A DNA stretch of 19,736 nt from Saccharicrinis sp. UBA6048 (lineage in GTDB: Bacteria > Bacteroidota > Bacteroidia > Bacteroidales > Marinilabiliaceae), in contig DIYS01000126.1 of NCBI GenBank assembly GCA_002429115.1, positions 1 through 19,736 of the forward strand, read 5' to 3'. Position 1 is the stretch's first letter. Each line of letters starts with the position of its first letter. The notes under the pieces are model-generated. The model ran no database searches. It was given only the letters and a program-made list of their open reading frames with translations, and was not told the origin of the DNA. Below, piece by piece: positions 1-7,883 of the stretch. A program made the translations under genes and the position numbers.

Positions 1-280
1 AACAATTATCCCACATCACAAAACCCCTGAATCCTGAACCAAAAACCCCAAACCCCGAACTCATAAAATTATCAACTCCTCAACCCTTAAACTATCCTAA
101 TCATCAGTTAAGCAATTCACCGATTCGACAATTCGACAAATTCACCAATTCCTCATTTTTTTACCCCCGTTCATCATTTCTTTTTCTCGATTCATCCATC
201 AAATTTTTCCTTTTATAAATAAATCCTCAACATTTGCAGCATTATCATCTGTAAAACTTCAACAACATTATACCCACATT
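1..280. repeat. Low-complexity intergenic stretch upstream of efflux operon
   Basis: This gene-free stretch is pyrimidine- and A-rich on the + strand and built from short reiterated words. Around 25-60 there are runs of AACCCC/AACCCCGAAC type. Around 72-93 there is CAACTCC/CAACCCTTAAACT. Around 111-152 there are repeated ATTCGACA/ATTCACC words. The 10-mer AACTCATAAA at 58-67 recurs at 11449-11458 in the dnaB-ispE spacer, so the two stretches share vocabulary. No pairing purine-rich arm is visible here; if one exists it lies left of the window edge. No convincing promoter was found for the operon starting at 281, although TTTG at 233-236 could be part of a -33 element. No ORF is supported. Confidence 0.5.
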
Positions 281-1402
281 ATGAATAAAAAAGGTGTATC
301 ATTAATTATTGCAGTTGCCATTGTTATCCTGGCCGTTGCATTTAATAAAGTTATCTCAGCTTCAAAAGAGAAGGAAAAGAAAGAGCTTGAAGGTCACAAG
401 GGCATGTTGGTCAATGTGATTTATCCACAAACGGAAACCATTCACCACTACCTTCAGGAAACAGGTAAGCTTCGTGCAGTTGACCGTTTCGAAATCGTGT
501 CGCAGGTCGATGGTCAATTATTGCCATCAGCACGCAAGTTCAAAGAGGGACAATCCTACCGCAAGGGAGAAACCATCCTTGAAATTGACCACCAGGAATT
601 TTACATGAATCTGCTTGGGCAAAAAAGTGATTTTATAAAACTGGCCACGTCCATCCTGCCCGATCTGAAATCGGATTACCCTGAGTCATATACCGAATGG
701 CGTACGTATGTTTCAAAGATTGATGTGAATAAGTCGCTTCCGAAAATTCCTGATGCCAAAAGCGAACAAGAGCGTTTCTACCTGTCGGGCAAAGGCATAC
801 TAAGCAACTATTACTCGGTGAAATCGGGTGAAGAAAAGCTGGTAAAATATACCATTAAAGCGCCGTTTACCGGAATTGTCACTTCGGTAAGTGCCGAAGC
901 AGGTACGGCTGTACGCCCGGGATCGGCTATGGGCACCATGATCAGCACTGAGCAATACGATCTGCAAATTACCATTCCACTGTCAAATATGGATCAGATT
1001 AATATCGGCACGATTGCCAGCTTAAGTTCTTCTGAAATTAGTGGCGAGTGGCAAGGCAAGGTTGTGCGTATCAGTGGCGACATAGATGAGCAGTCGCAAA
1101 GTGTAAAAGTATTTATCCGCACATCGGGGCAGGCATTGAAAGAAGGCATGTACCTGAATGCTGAGATCAAGCTGAATCCGCTTAAAGATGCTATGAAAGT
1201 ACCGCGTAAGATGATCGACAATAACAACCGCATCTTTATTGTCGAAAACAATACCCTCCAACTTAAAGAGGTGCAGGTAATCACCCGTGAGAAAGACTAC
1301 GCCATTATCAAGGGGCTGGATGAGAAAAGTGCTGTATTAGCCACTGTGATTAAAAGTGCCTATGACGGCATGCCGGTGAGAGTGAATGAGAGTGGAAAGT
1401 GA
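281..1402 (+). CDS. RND efflux membrane fusion (periplasmic adaptor) protein
   Basis: Periplasmic adaptor of an RND tripartite pump, expected to bridge the inner-membrane transporter and the outer-membrane channel. A hydrophobic N-terminal segment (about residues 6-25) is an anchor or uncleaved signal; no lipoprotein cysteine is seen. The first half-lipoyl/barrel-sandwich segment covers about 60-105 (VDGQLL near 76-81, FKEGQSYRKGETILEID). A short, proline-interrupted helical hairpin follows at about 105-188, then the second half-lipoyl with the typical IKAPFTGIV (192-200) and AGTAVRPGSAMG (207-218). The beta-barrel and membrane-proximal domains fill 225-373. At 373 residues the length is normal for HlyD/AcrA-type adaptors. 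It is the first gene of the efflux operon; the pump gene follows after a repeat-filled 162-base gap. The family is secure, the substrate cannot be deduced. Confidence 0.9.
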   Translation: MNKKGVSLIIAVAIVILAVAFNKVISASKEKEKKELEGHKGMLVNVIYPQTETIHHYLQETGKLRAVDRFEIVSQVDGQLLPSARKFKEGQSYRKGETILEIDHQEFYMNLLGQKSDFIKLATSILPDLKSDYPESYTEWRTYVSKIDVNKSLPKIPDAKSEQERFYLSGKGILSNYYSVKSGEEKLVKYTIKAPFTGIVTSVSAEAGTAVRPGSAMGTMISTEQYDLQITIPLSNMDQINIGTIASLSSSEISGEWQGKVVRISGDIDEQSQSVKVFIRTSGQALKEGMYLNAEIKLNPLKDAMKVPRKMIDNNNRIFIVENNTLQLKEVQVITREKDYAIIKGLDEKSAVLATVIKSAYDGMPVRVNESGK

Positions 1403-1564
1403 ATAATGAAAAGTGATGAGTGAGAAGTGAAAAGAGATTAACGATTAGTGATGAGTGATGAGAGATTAGTATCTAATAACTAACCATTAACAACTAATCA
1501 TTAACAACTAATCATTAACAACTAATCACTAATCACTAACATCTAAAATAATTAACTGATTAAA
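1403..1564. repeat. Repetitive stem-loop element between adaptor and pump genes
   Basis: This spacer is built of reiterated short words. The left part (about 1403-1470) is purine-rich, with repeated AGTGATGAG/GATTAGTGATGAG. The right part (1486-1540) holds three perfect tandem copies of the 14-mer ATTAACAACTAATC at 1486-1499, 1500-1513 and 1514-1527, then shorter ACTAATC/ACTAAC units. The halves are complementary: GATTAGTGAT at 1443-1452 pairs perfectly with ATCACTAATC at 1525-1534, and GATTAGT at 1464-1470 can pair with any of four ACTAATC copies. The transcript could therefore fold into a large imperfect hairpin within an operon. Similar word-repeat spacers occur at 1-280 and 11353-11480. 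Confidence 0.75.
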
Positions 1565-4500
1565 ATGAAAAACCTCATAGCCTTTTTTATGAAATTTCCG
1601 GTGGCGGTCAACCTGATTCTGGTGATGACACTGCTATTCGGAGTACTTTCATTAATGAATATACAGAAGAACTTCTTCCCCAATGTACCGAAGCGTTTTA
1701 TCTATGTCGATATTGTGTACCCGGGGGCTTCACCCGAAGAAGTGGAAGAAGGGGCGATACTAAAGATCGAAGAAAATGTAAAAGGACTGGAAGGGATGGA
1801 ACGCATCACTTCGGTATCGCGCGAAAACAGCGGAACCGTTACCATTGAAATGCTGAAAGGCACCGACATGGACGAGGCACTGATCAAAGTAAAGAATGAA
1901 GTGGAGCGCATTGCTTCTTTCCCGGTGGATATTGAAACGGTGGTGACTTACAAGCACGATGATGTCAATTTCTCGATCAACTATGTTATCACACCCAACG
2001 AAGGAAAACAGGTAAGCCTTAAGCAGCTGAAAGCCGTTGCCCGTAAGATGGAGCACGACCTGCTGCGTAAAGAAGGTATTTCAAAGGTGGAGATCGGTGG
2101 TTATCCGGATGAGGAAATCGCCATTTTATTGCGCGAAGATGCCCTGGAGTCGTACAAGGTTACTTTCAGCGAGATAGCCACAGCCGTAAAAAGCACCAAC
2201 CTGATTATGACCGGGGGTAGTATTAAAGATGGCGAAGAAGAGCTGTTTATTCGTGTGCGTAACCGCGAATATGTAGGTGATGGACTCGAAAACATTGTTA
2301 TCCGCAATACGCCCGAAGGTGGCATTATCCGCCTGAGCGATGTTGCAACCATTAAAGATCAGTGGGCCGACACGCCTTCTGAAGTCTTATTCAATGGTCA
2401 GCAAAGCGTGGTGATCACCATTCAAAATACCTTCTCGGAAGATATCGTTACCGCCACCGATGCAGTTAAGGAATATATTGAAGAGTTTAACAGCAGTCAG
2501 GATATCCTAACAGCAACCGTCATTCGCGATCAGAGCGTATTGCTCGATCAGCGTATCAGACTGCTTGGCAACAACGGAATCATTGGTATTGCCCTTGTAT
2601 TGTTATTTCTATCCCTGTTTCTGAATCCACGCATTGCCTTCTGGGTAGCGGTGGGTATCCCTTTTTCAATGTTGGGTATGTTTATCATCGTACCGGCTAC
2701 CTCAGTGACTATTAATATGCTGTCGCTCTTCGGACTGATACTCGTGCTGGGTATTCTGGTGGATGACGCCATTGTAGTGGCCGAAAATATTTACCGCCAC
2801 TGGCAAATGGGCAAATCGCCAATTAAAGCAGCTGTAGACGGAACTCTGGAAGTAACGCCGGCCGTTGTATCAGGGGTGCTAACGACAATGATGGCCTTTT
2901 CGGCATTTATATTCCTCGATGGCCGCATGGGCGATATGTTTAAAGAGATATCCATTGTTGTAATTTCCATCTTATTTGTTTCGCTGATTGAATGTCTGAT
3001 TATCCTTCCTGCCCACGTAGCACACTCCAAAGCCTTGAAGAAAGATTATAAAAGCAAATGGATGCAATACATGGGCTGGGCTGAAAGGGGCTTGCTTAAA
3101 ATCCGTGACATCACCTATAAGCCGGCCATTGAGCTCGCCATTAAATACAAAACCATCACCTTTGCCATCTTTATCGGTCTTTTCATCATGTCGATAGGCA
3201 TGGTGTCGGCACGATGGGTTAACGTTACCTTTTTCCCTCAGGTCGATGGCGATAATATCACCATTAGCCTGACCATGCCATCCGGTACAGATGAATCGGT
3301 AACGCAGCAGCAGGTGGACAAGATTAATGCTGCCATATGGGCGGTTAATGAAGATATGAAGCCCTTGCAGCCTGGCAACGCCAGCATTATCGAACAAACG
3401 TTCCAGCAGTTTCAGGGCAGCGGCAGCAAGGCTACTATACAGATAACTCTGCTCGATGGCGAATCGCGTAGCTCAAGCACCGACGATGTAACGGTACGAC
3501 TGCGCGAAAAAGTTGGTGACATACCGGGTGCAGAGGCCTTATTATTCGAAGGCTTTAATCCGTTTGGTAAAGCACTGCTTATTTCCCTTTTGGGCGATGA
3601 CAACGATGTATTGCGCGAAGCCAAAGAAGAGTTAAAAATGGGTCTGATTAATATGCCGGAAGTTACCGATGTATCGGATAAAACACCTGTTGGCTACCGT
3701 GAAATAGAAATCACTCTGAAAGAAAAAGCCCATCACCTGGGTGTATCATTACAAAGCGTCATCAGCCAGGTGCGTCAGGCCTTCTGGGGTCATGAGGCAC
3801 AGCGTCTGCAGCGCGGCAAAGATGAAGTAAAGGTATGGGTTAAGTACAGTGAAGATAACCGACGTAACATTGGTCAGCTTGAAGATATGAAAATCCGCCT
3901 GGGCAATGGCGTGGCCTATCGACTGTCGGAATTAGTGACCTTAAAATTGGTGAACGGCTTCTCGAGCATTCAGCACCTCGATTTTGATCGCGAGGTTCAA
4001 CTGGAGGCTAACCAAACGGATCCGACGGCTTCATTGCCAGACATTATCAAAAAGATTGAACGGGAAATTCTTCAACCGCTTTACAAGAAATATCCGGGCG
4101 TGGTAGCCAGCTACGATGGACAAAAGCGCGAAAGCAAGAAGGTTAGTGACTCAATGGCAAAGGTAATGCCGGTGATTTTACTGCTGATGTTCTGTGTGGT
4201 TATCCTGACGCTTCGCTCAGTCACCCAATCCATACTGGTATACATGATGATTCCATTAAGCCTGGTAGGTGTTATTATCGGCCATTGGATTCATGGCATG
4301 TCGTTAAGCCTTATGTCGGGCATGGGGGTTATCGCCCTGATTGGTGTGATGATTAACGATTCGCTGGTTCTGATCAATGCGCTTAACATTAACCTGAAAG
4401 AAGGCATGAGCTATGAAAAAGCGCTGCTAGAAGCAGCCACATCGCGTTTCCGTCCTATTTTATTAACCACACTGACCACCATTGCAGGTATGGCACCTAT

Positions 4501-4732
4501 GCTTCTTGAAACGAGTATGCAGGCACGCTTCCTGATTCCAATGGCCATTTCGGTGAGTTATGGTATGGCTATGGCCACCACCACTACTTTAGTATTGCTA
4601 CCGGTGATGCTTTTGATTGCCAACGGAACAAAAGTGAAATGGCAGAAATTTGCCTTCAGCAGATCGGTGTCACGTGAAGAAATTGAACCGGCTATTAAAG
4701 AAATGAAATATATCAAAGAATATGAAGACTAG
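1565..4732 (+). CDS. RND-family efflux transporter, inner-membrane permease
   Basis: Proton-driven inner-membrane pump of the AcrB/MMPL-like RND superfamily (ACR_tran). At 1055 residues it has the usual full length, with two repeats: TM1 at about 12-32, a periplasmic porter domain to about 330, TM2-6 at about 335-485, TM7 at about 528-547, a second porter domain to about 865, and TM8-12 at about 867-1018. The TM4 motif GILVDDAIVVAEN carries the adjacent aspartates D400 and D401 expected of the proton relay. In the TM10 motif GVMINDSLVLINA, the position of the AcrB lysine (K940) appears to be N931, followed by D932, so the relay chemistry probably differs from AcrB. No multi-histidine/methionine signature of heavy-metal pumps was seen. 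The stop overlaps the next gene start by 11 bases, indicating translational coupling with the outer-membrane channel. The substrate is unknown. Confidence 0.95.
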   Translation: MKNLIAFFMKFPVAVNLILVMTLLFGVLSLMNIQKNFFPNVPKRFIYVDIVYPGASPEEVEEGAILKIEENVKGLEGMERITSVSRENSGTVTIEMLKGTDMDEALIKVKNEVERIASFPVDIETVVTYKHDDVNFSINYVITPNEGKQVSLKQLKAVARKMEHDLLRKEGISKVEIGGYPDEEIAILLREDALESYKVTFSEIATAVKSTNLIMTGGSIKDGEEELFIRVRNREYVGDGLENIVIRNTPEGGIIRLSDVATIKDQWADTPSEVLFNGQQSVVITIQNTFSEDIVTATDAVKEYIEEFNSSQDILTATVIRDQSVLLDQRIRLLGNNGIIGIALVLLFLSLFLNPRIAFWVAVGIPFSMLGMFIIVPATSVTINMLSLFGLILVLGILVDDAIVVAENIYRHWQMGKSPIKAAVDGTLEVTPAVVSGVLTTMMAFSAFIFLDGRMGDMFKEISIVVISILFVSLIECLIILPAHVAHSKALKKDYKSKWMQYMGWAERGLLKIRDITYKPAIELAIKYKTITFAIFIGLFIMSIGMVSARWVNVTFFPQVDGDNITISLTMPSGTDESVTQQQVDKINAAIWAVNEDMKPLQPGNASIIEQTFQQFQGSGSKATIQITLLDGESRSSSTDDVTVRLREKVGDIPGAEALLFEGFNPFGKALLISLLGDDNDVLREAKEELKMGLINMPEVTDVSDKTPVGYREIEITLKEKAHHLGVSLQSVISQVRQAFWGHEAQRLQRGKDEVKVWVKYSEDNRRNIGQLEDMKIRLGNGVAYRLSELVTLKLVNGFSSIQHLDFDREVQLEANQTDPTASLPDIIKKIEREILQPLYKKYPGVVASYDGQKRESKKVSDSMAKVMPVILLLMFCVVILTLRSVTQSILVYMMIPLSLVGVIIGHWIHGMSLSLMSGMGVIALIGVMINDSLVLINALNINLKEGMSYEKALLEAATSRFRPILLTTLTTIAGMAPMLLETSMQARFLIPMAISVSYGMAMATTTTLVLLPVMLLIANGTKVKWQKFAFSRSVSREEIEPAIKEMKYIKEYED

Positions 4733-6047
4733 AATTCTATATACAGTGGTTTTGTTCCTGGGTGTGTTGAGCACCCAGGCTCAATCAGTGCCTGATACAA
4801 GCACGCAGCTAACGCTTCAAAAGGCGATTGAAATAGCGATGCTCAACAATTACGACATTAAAATTGCCAGCGCCGAGCGTCAAAAGGCTAAAAACAGCAA
4901 TTCAATTGGTAATGCCGGGCTCCTGCCATCGTTAAGTGTGAATGGCGGAGCTGACTATTCAAAGAACGACACTGAGATGGAATTAAGTAGTTCAGGTGAT
5001 ATTCAAACTATTGATGATGCGGAAGCTATTAATTACAATGCGAATGCACGAATCGACTACACCTTGTTTGACGGATTTGGCAATATTTATACTTACAAAA
5101 AGCTACAGAGTAACGATAATCTGCAGGAAACTATTTTCAGGCAACAAACGGAGAAAACGATCGTTGAAGTAGCTGAACAATACTATCAGGTGTGCCGTGC
5201 CCAGCAAAACCTTCATCTGGCCAAAGAGTCCATGCGTATCTCACGTGAGCGTCACCAAAAAGCTATTGATCAGAAAACATACGGACAAGCCAACCAGCTG
5301 GATGTATTAAACGCGGAGGTGGATATGAATAATGACAGTACCACCGTATTACAAACCGAACAAACATTTATTCAGAGCATTAAAAATCTAAACCTGGTGC
5401 TTGGCGTGCCCATCCAGAATGTTTACGAGGTTGACAATGCCATTAGCTACCGCGATGATTTCAAAGCTGATGCTGTTATTGCCGATGCTTTGATGTATAA
5501 CGCCAGTTTATCGGCACAACAACAACAGGAACGCATCAGTGACCTGGATGTAAAAATTACAGATGCAAAGAAATACCCGACACTTTCTGCATATGGGCAA
5601 TATGCTTATTCGAGAAGTGAGAACGATGCCTCCATTATGACTTACAGTCAATCAACTGGCCCCAAAGTAGGGGTTTCACTAAGTTTTGATGTATTTAACG
5701 GTCGACAGCAACGTACCAAAGAAAAAAATGCACGCTTGGATTACATCAGTCAGCAAGAGCGTACTTTGCAGGTTAAATCGCAGGTTGAGCGCGATGCTTC
5801 AAATGCTTATACAGATTATATTTACAAACGACGCATTGTTGAATTGCAGGAAAGCAGTCTTAAACAGGCCAAACTAAATTTTGATCAAACGCAGGAAATG
5901 TTTCAGCTAGGTCGCGTAACATCAATTGAGTTCAGAACGGCGCAGCAAAACCTGTTAAATGTGGCTGCTCAGTACAACGACTCGCAATACACTGCCAAGG
6001 TAGCTGAGTTTTACTTATTGCAGCTTACCGGACAATTAATTCAATAA
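4722..6047 (+). CDS. TolC-family outer membrane efflux protein
   Basis: Outer-membrane channel of the tripartite pump. Residues 1-20 form a Sec signal peptide (hydrophobic core LYTVVLFLGVL, likely cleavage after TQA). The mature protein opens with LTLQKAIEIAMLNNYDIKIA (30-49), the usual start of the first outer-membrane-efflux repeat. It continues with long amphipathic helices rich in Q, N, A and E, and a second repeat from about residue 255 (the segment running on from DALMYNASLSAQQQQ). The end is the helical LLQLTGQLIQ. The 441-residue length fits TolC/OprM homologues. There is no lipobox cysteine, so it resembles TolC more than OprM. The gene overlaps the pump gene by 11 bases and is followed after 6 bases by the sensor kinase, so the five genes are probably one transcript. 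Confidence 0.93.
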   Translation: MKTRILYTVVLFLGVLSTQAQSVPDTSTQLTLQKAIEIAMLNNYDIKIASAERQKAKNSNSIGNAGLLPSLSVNGGADYSKNDTEMELSSSGDIQTIDDAEAINYNANARIDYTLFDGFGNIYTYKKLQSNDNLQETIFRQQTEKTIVEVAEQYYQVCRAQQNLHLAKESMRISRERHQKAIDQKTYGQANQLDVLNAEVDMNNDSTTVLQTEQTFIQSIKNLNLVLGVPIQNVYEVDNAISYRDDFKADAVIADALMYNASLSAQQQQERISDLDVKITDAKKYPTLSAYGQYAYSRSENDASIMTYSQSTGPKVGVSLSFDVFNGRQQRTKEKNARLDYISQQERTLQVKSQVERDASNAYTDYIYKRRIVELQESSLKQAKLNFDQTQEMFQLGRVTSIEFRTAQQNLLNVAAQYNDSQYTAKVAEFYLLQLTGQLIQ

Positions 6048-6053
6048 ACGATT

Positions 6054-7109
6054 ATGGAACGAATACCATTCAGAAGAAATCGCTTGATGCTTTTGCTGAC
6101 CCCACTAATTTTATTTGGGATCATAACGATTGCCATCATTCTATCTCTAATATTCCAGTTCAGAACGGTGGAAGAAATTATTTCTATCCCACTTGAACGT
6201 ATGGTCGTAGGTTTTGTAGAAGCTGTAATCCTGGTATTTTTCTATAATTATATCATTCGTAAGCTCAACCAACGCTATCCCTGGAATAAAAACTGGCTGA
6301 TTCGTTCTTTAATTGATTTTGGAGTTGCTGTTACTGTTCCTATTCTGGTTATTGTCGGTCTCAATATTGCTTTAAATTATGGCTGGATGCCTCCCCATGA
6401 GCATGATGACAAATACAAGATTATGATTTTTGTAATGCCATTAATGATCAGTGCATTATTAATGGTGGTTGTTGAAATGATTGTGGCCACAGAAGAACGA
6501 AATAATCTGGAAATAAAACTGGCGAAAATTGAAAAGGAACAGATCAATACAAAATACAGTGCACTGAAGGAGCAACTTGATCACCATTTTTTATTTAACA
6601 ATCTGAGTGTGCTTTCTTCATTAATTTACGAAAGCACTGAAAAGGCAGATAAGTTCATCCAGGATTTTGCCTCCATCTATCGATATGTATTGTCAATTAA
6701 TAAACAAGATCTGGTATCGGTCAATGATGAGTTAAAGTTTATAGATACCTATCTGAATCTTTACAAATTCAGGTTTGAAGAGGGCTTTAGTTACACGATA
6801 GAAATAGATGATCATTGCAGAGATCTGTTAATTCCTCCCCTAACCCTGCAAGTGGTGGTCGAAAATGTGTTTAAACACAACATCATCTCGCGCAATAAGC
6901 CTCTTTACTTAAACATCACATCTGATTCTTCTGTCATTGTTATCATGAACAACCTGCAGATTAAAACAGACATGACAGAATCAACCGGAATGGGGCAAAA
7001 GAATCTGATGGAGAAATTTAAATTACTAAATTGCGATATACCTGTTTTTAAACAAGAAAACGATAATTACATTTCCCTAATCCCATTAATTAAACCATGC
7101 CATGATTGA
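6054..7109 (+). CDS. LytS/YehU-type membrane sensor histidine kinase
   Basis: Sensor kinase of the His_kinase (LytS/YehU-like) family, partner of the downstream LytTR regulator. Four hydrophobic segments (about 13-35, 47-67, 84-107 and 122-141) form a membrane domain with almost no extracytoplasmic loop, so it probably senses within or near the membrane. A short coiled stretch (145-170) leads to the phosphoacceptor motif LDHHFLFNNL (175-184), with H178 as the likely phosphorylated histidine. An N-box-like PPLTLQVVVENVFKHN (261-276) with N271 follows, and a compact glycine box near 311-318 (TGMGQKNL) completes the ATPase domain. The usual P before HFLFN is replaced by H177. It starts 6 bases after the channel gene and its stop overlaps the regulator's start by 8 bases, which strongly suggests co-translation and a shared role with the pump. 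Confidence 0.9.
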   Translation: MERIPFRRNRLMLLLTPLILFGIITIAIILSLIFQFRTVEEIISIPLERMVVGFVEAVILVFFYNYIIRKLNQRYPWNKNWLIRSLIDFGVAVTVPILVIVGLNIALNYGWMPPHEHDDKYKIMIFVMPLMISALLMVVVEMIVATEERNNLEIKLAKIEKEQINTKYSALKEQLDHHFLFNNLSVLSSLIYESTEKADKFIQDFASIYRYVLSINKQDLVSVNDELKFIDTYLNLYKFRFEEGFSYTIEIDDHCRDLLIPPLTLQVVVENVFKHNIISRNKPLYLNITSDSSVIVIMNNLQIKTDMTESTGMGQKNLMEKFKLLNCDIPVFKQENDNYISLIPLIKPCHD

Positions 7110-7869
7110 TGTATTAATTGTTGAAGATGAAATGCCCTCGGCCCGAAGACTAAAAGCTTTGATTGGCACTTGCGCACCTGATTTTAACATTGTTGCCATC
7201 CTTGATTCAATCGCTGATACAAAACAGTTTTTGGCCAACAACAAGGTGGAACTCATCTTTTTAGACATTCATCTGGCAGATGGCAATAGCTTTGAGTTGT
7301 TTGAAACGGAAACGATCAATACCCCAATAATCTTCACAACTGCCTTTGATCAATATGCCATTCAGGCCTTCGACCAAAACAGCATCGGTTATTTGCTAAA
7401 GCCGGTTAGTTCGGATAAACTTCAGTTGGCCATTGATAAATTCAGAGCAGCATTTAACAACAAAGGGCAGGCTGCTATTGACTATCAGAAATTGGGACAA
7501 TTAATTGCCGAACAGCAATCATCGCCTGAGTATCGCGAGCGCTTTCTGGTGCATTATCGCGACATAATAAAAACCATTAACACCACTGACGTTGCTTATT
7601 TATTTGCTGAGAACAGAGGTGTTTATTTGCGAACTTTTGATGGCCATCAGTACGACATCAATCAAACGCTTGAGCAACTGTCTGAGGAATTGAATCCCCG
7701 CTCCTTTTTCAGAGCCAATCGTAAGTTTATAATCAATATTAACTCCATTGTTGAAGCTCACCTATACTCAAAAAGTAAGCTGAAACTTGAGTTAAGGCCA
7801 AGTCCCGATTCGGAAGTTATCATATCCAGTGAAAAAGCTGCTAAATTCAAGCAGTGGCTATCTAAATAG
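7102..7869 (+). CDS. LytTR-family response regulator
   Basis: Two-domain transcription regulator. The receiver domain (1-118) has the acidic pocket (E8, D9), phosphoacceptor D55 in LIFLDIHL, the switch threonine in FTTAFDQYAIQAF (78-90) and the conserved K100 in LLKP. The LytTR DNA-binding domain (about 146-253) carries the family hallmark FFRANRKFIININSI (202-216). Proteins of this class bind imperfect direct repeats upstream of their targets; no such site could be recognised upstream of position 281. The start overlaps the kinase gene by 8 bases. The obvious hypothesis is that this pair controls the pump operon in which it is embedded. It could also act elsewhere, because LytTR pairs are common in Bacteroidota with diverse targets. 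Confidence 0.93.
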   Translation: MIDVLIVEDEMPSARRLKALIGTCAPDFNIVAILDSIADTKQFLANNKVELIFLDIHLADGNSFELFETETINTPIIFTTAFDQYAIQAFDQNSIGYLLKPVSSDKLQLAIDKFRAAFNNKGQAAIDYQKLGQLIAEQQSSPEYRERFLVHYRDIIKTINTTDVAYLFAENRGVYLRTFDGHQYDINQTLEQLSEELNPRSFFRANRKFIININSIVEAHLYSKSKLKLELRPSPDSEVIISSEKAAKFKQWLSK

Positions 7870-7883
7870 GCAAACATTTCCCC

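Noticed and set aside
1486..1540. Tandem 14-base repeats that could suggest a CRISPR array or iteron origin
   Set aside because: Units are contiguous without spacers, too short for CRISPR repeats, and there are no cas or initiator genes nearby.
2972..3397. 141-codon open frame on the minus strand within the pump gene
   Set aside because: It is fully antisense to a strongly conserved RND coding region and the translation resembles no known fold; shadow frame.
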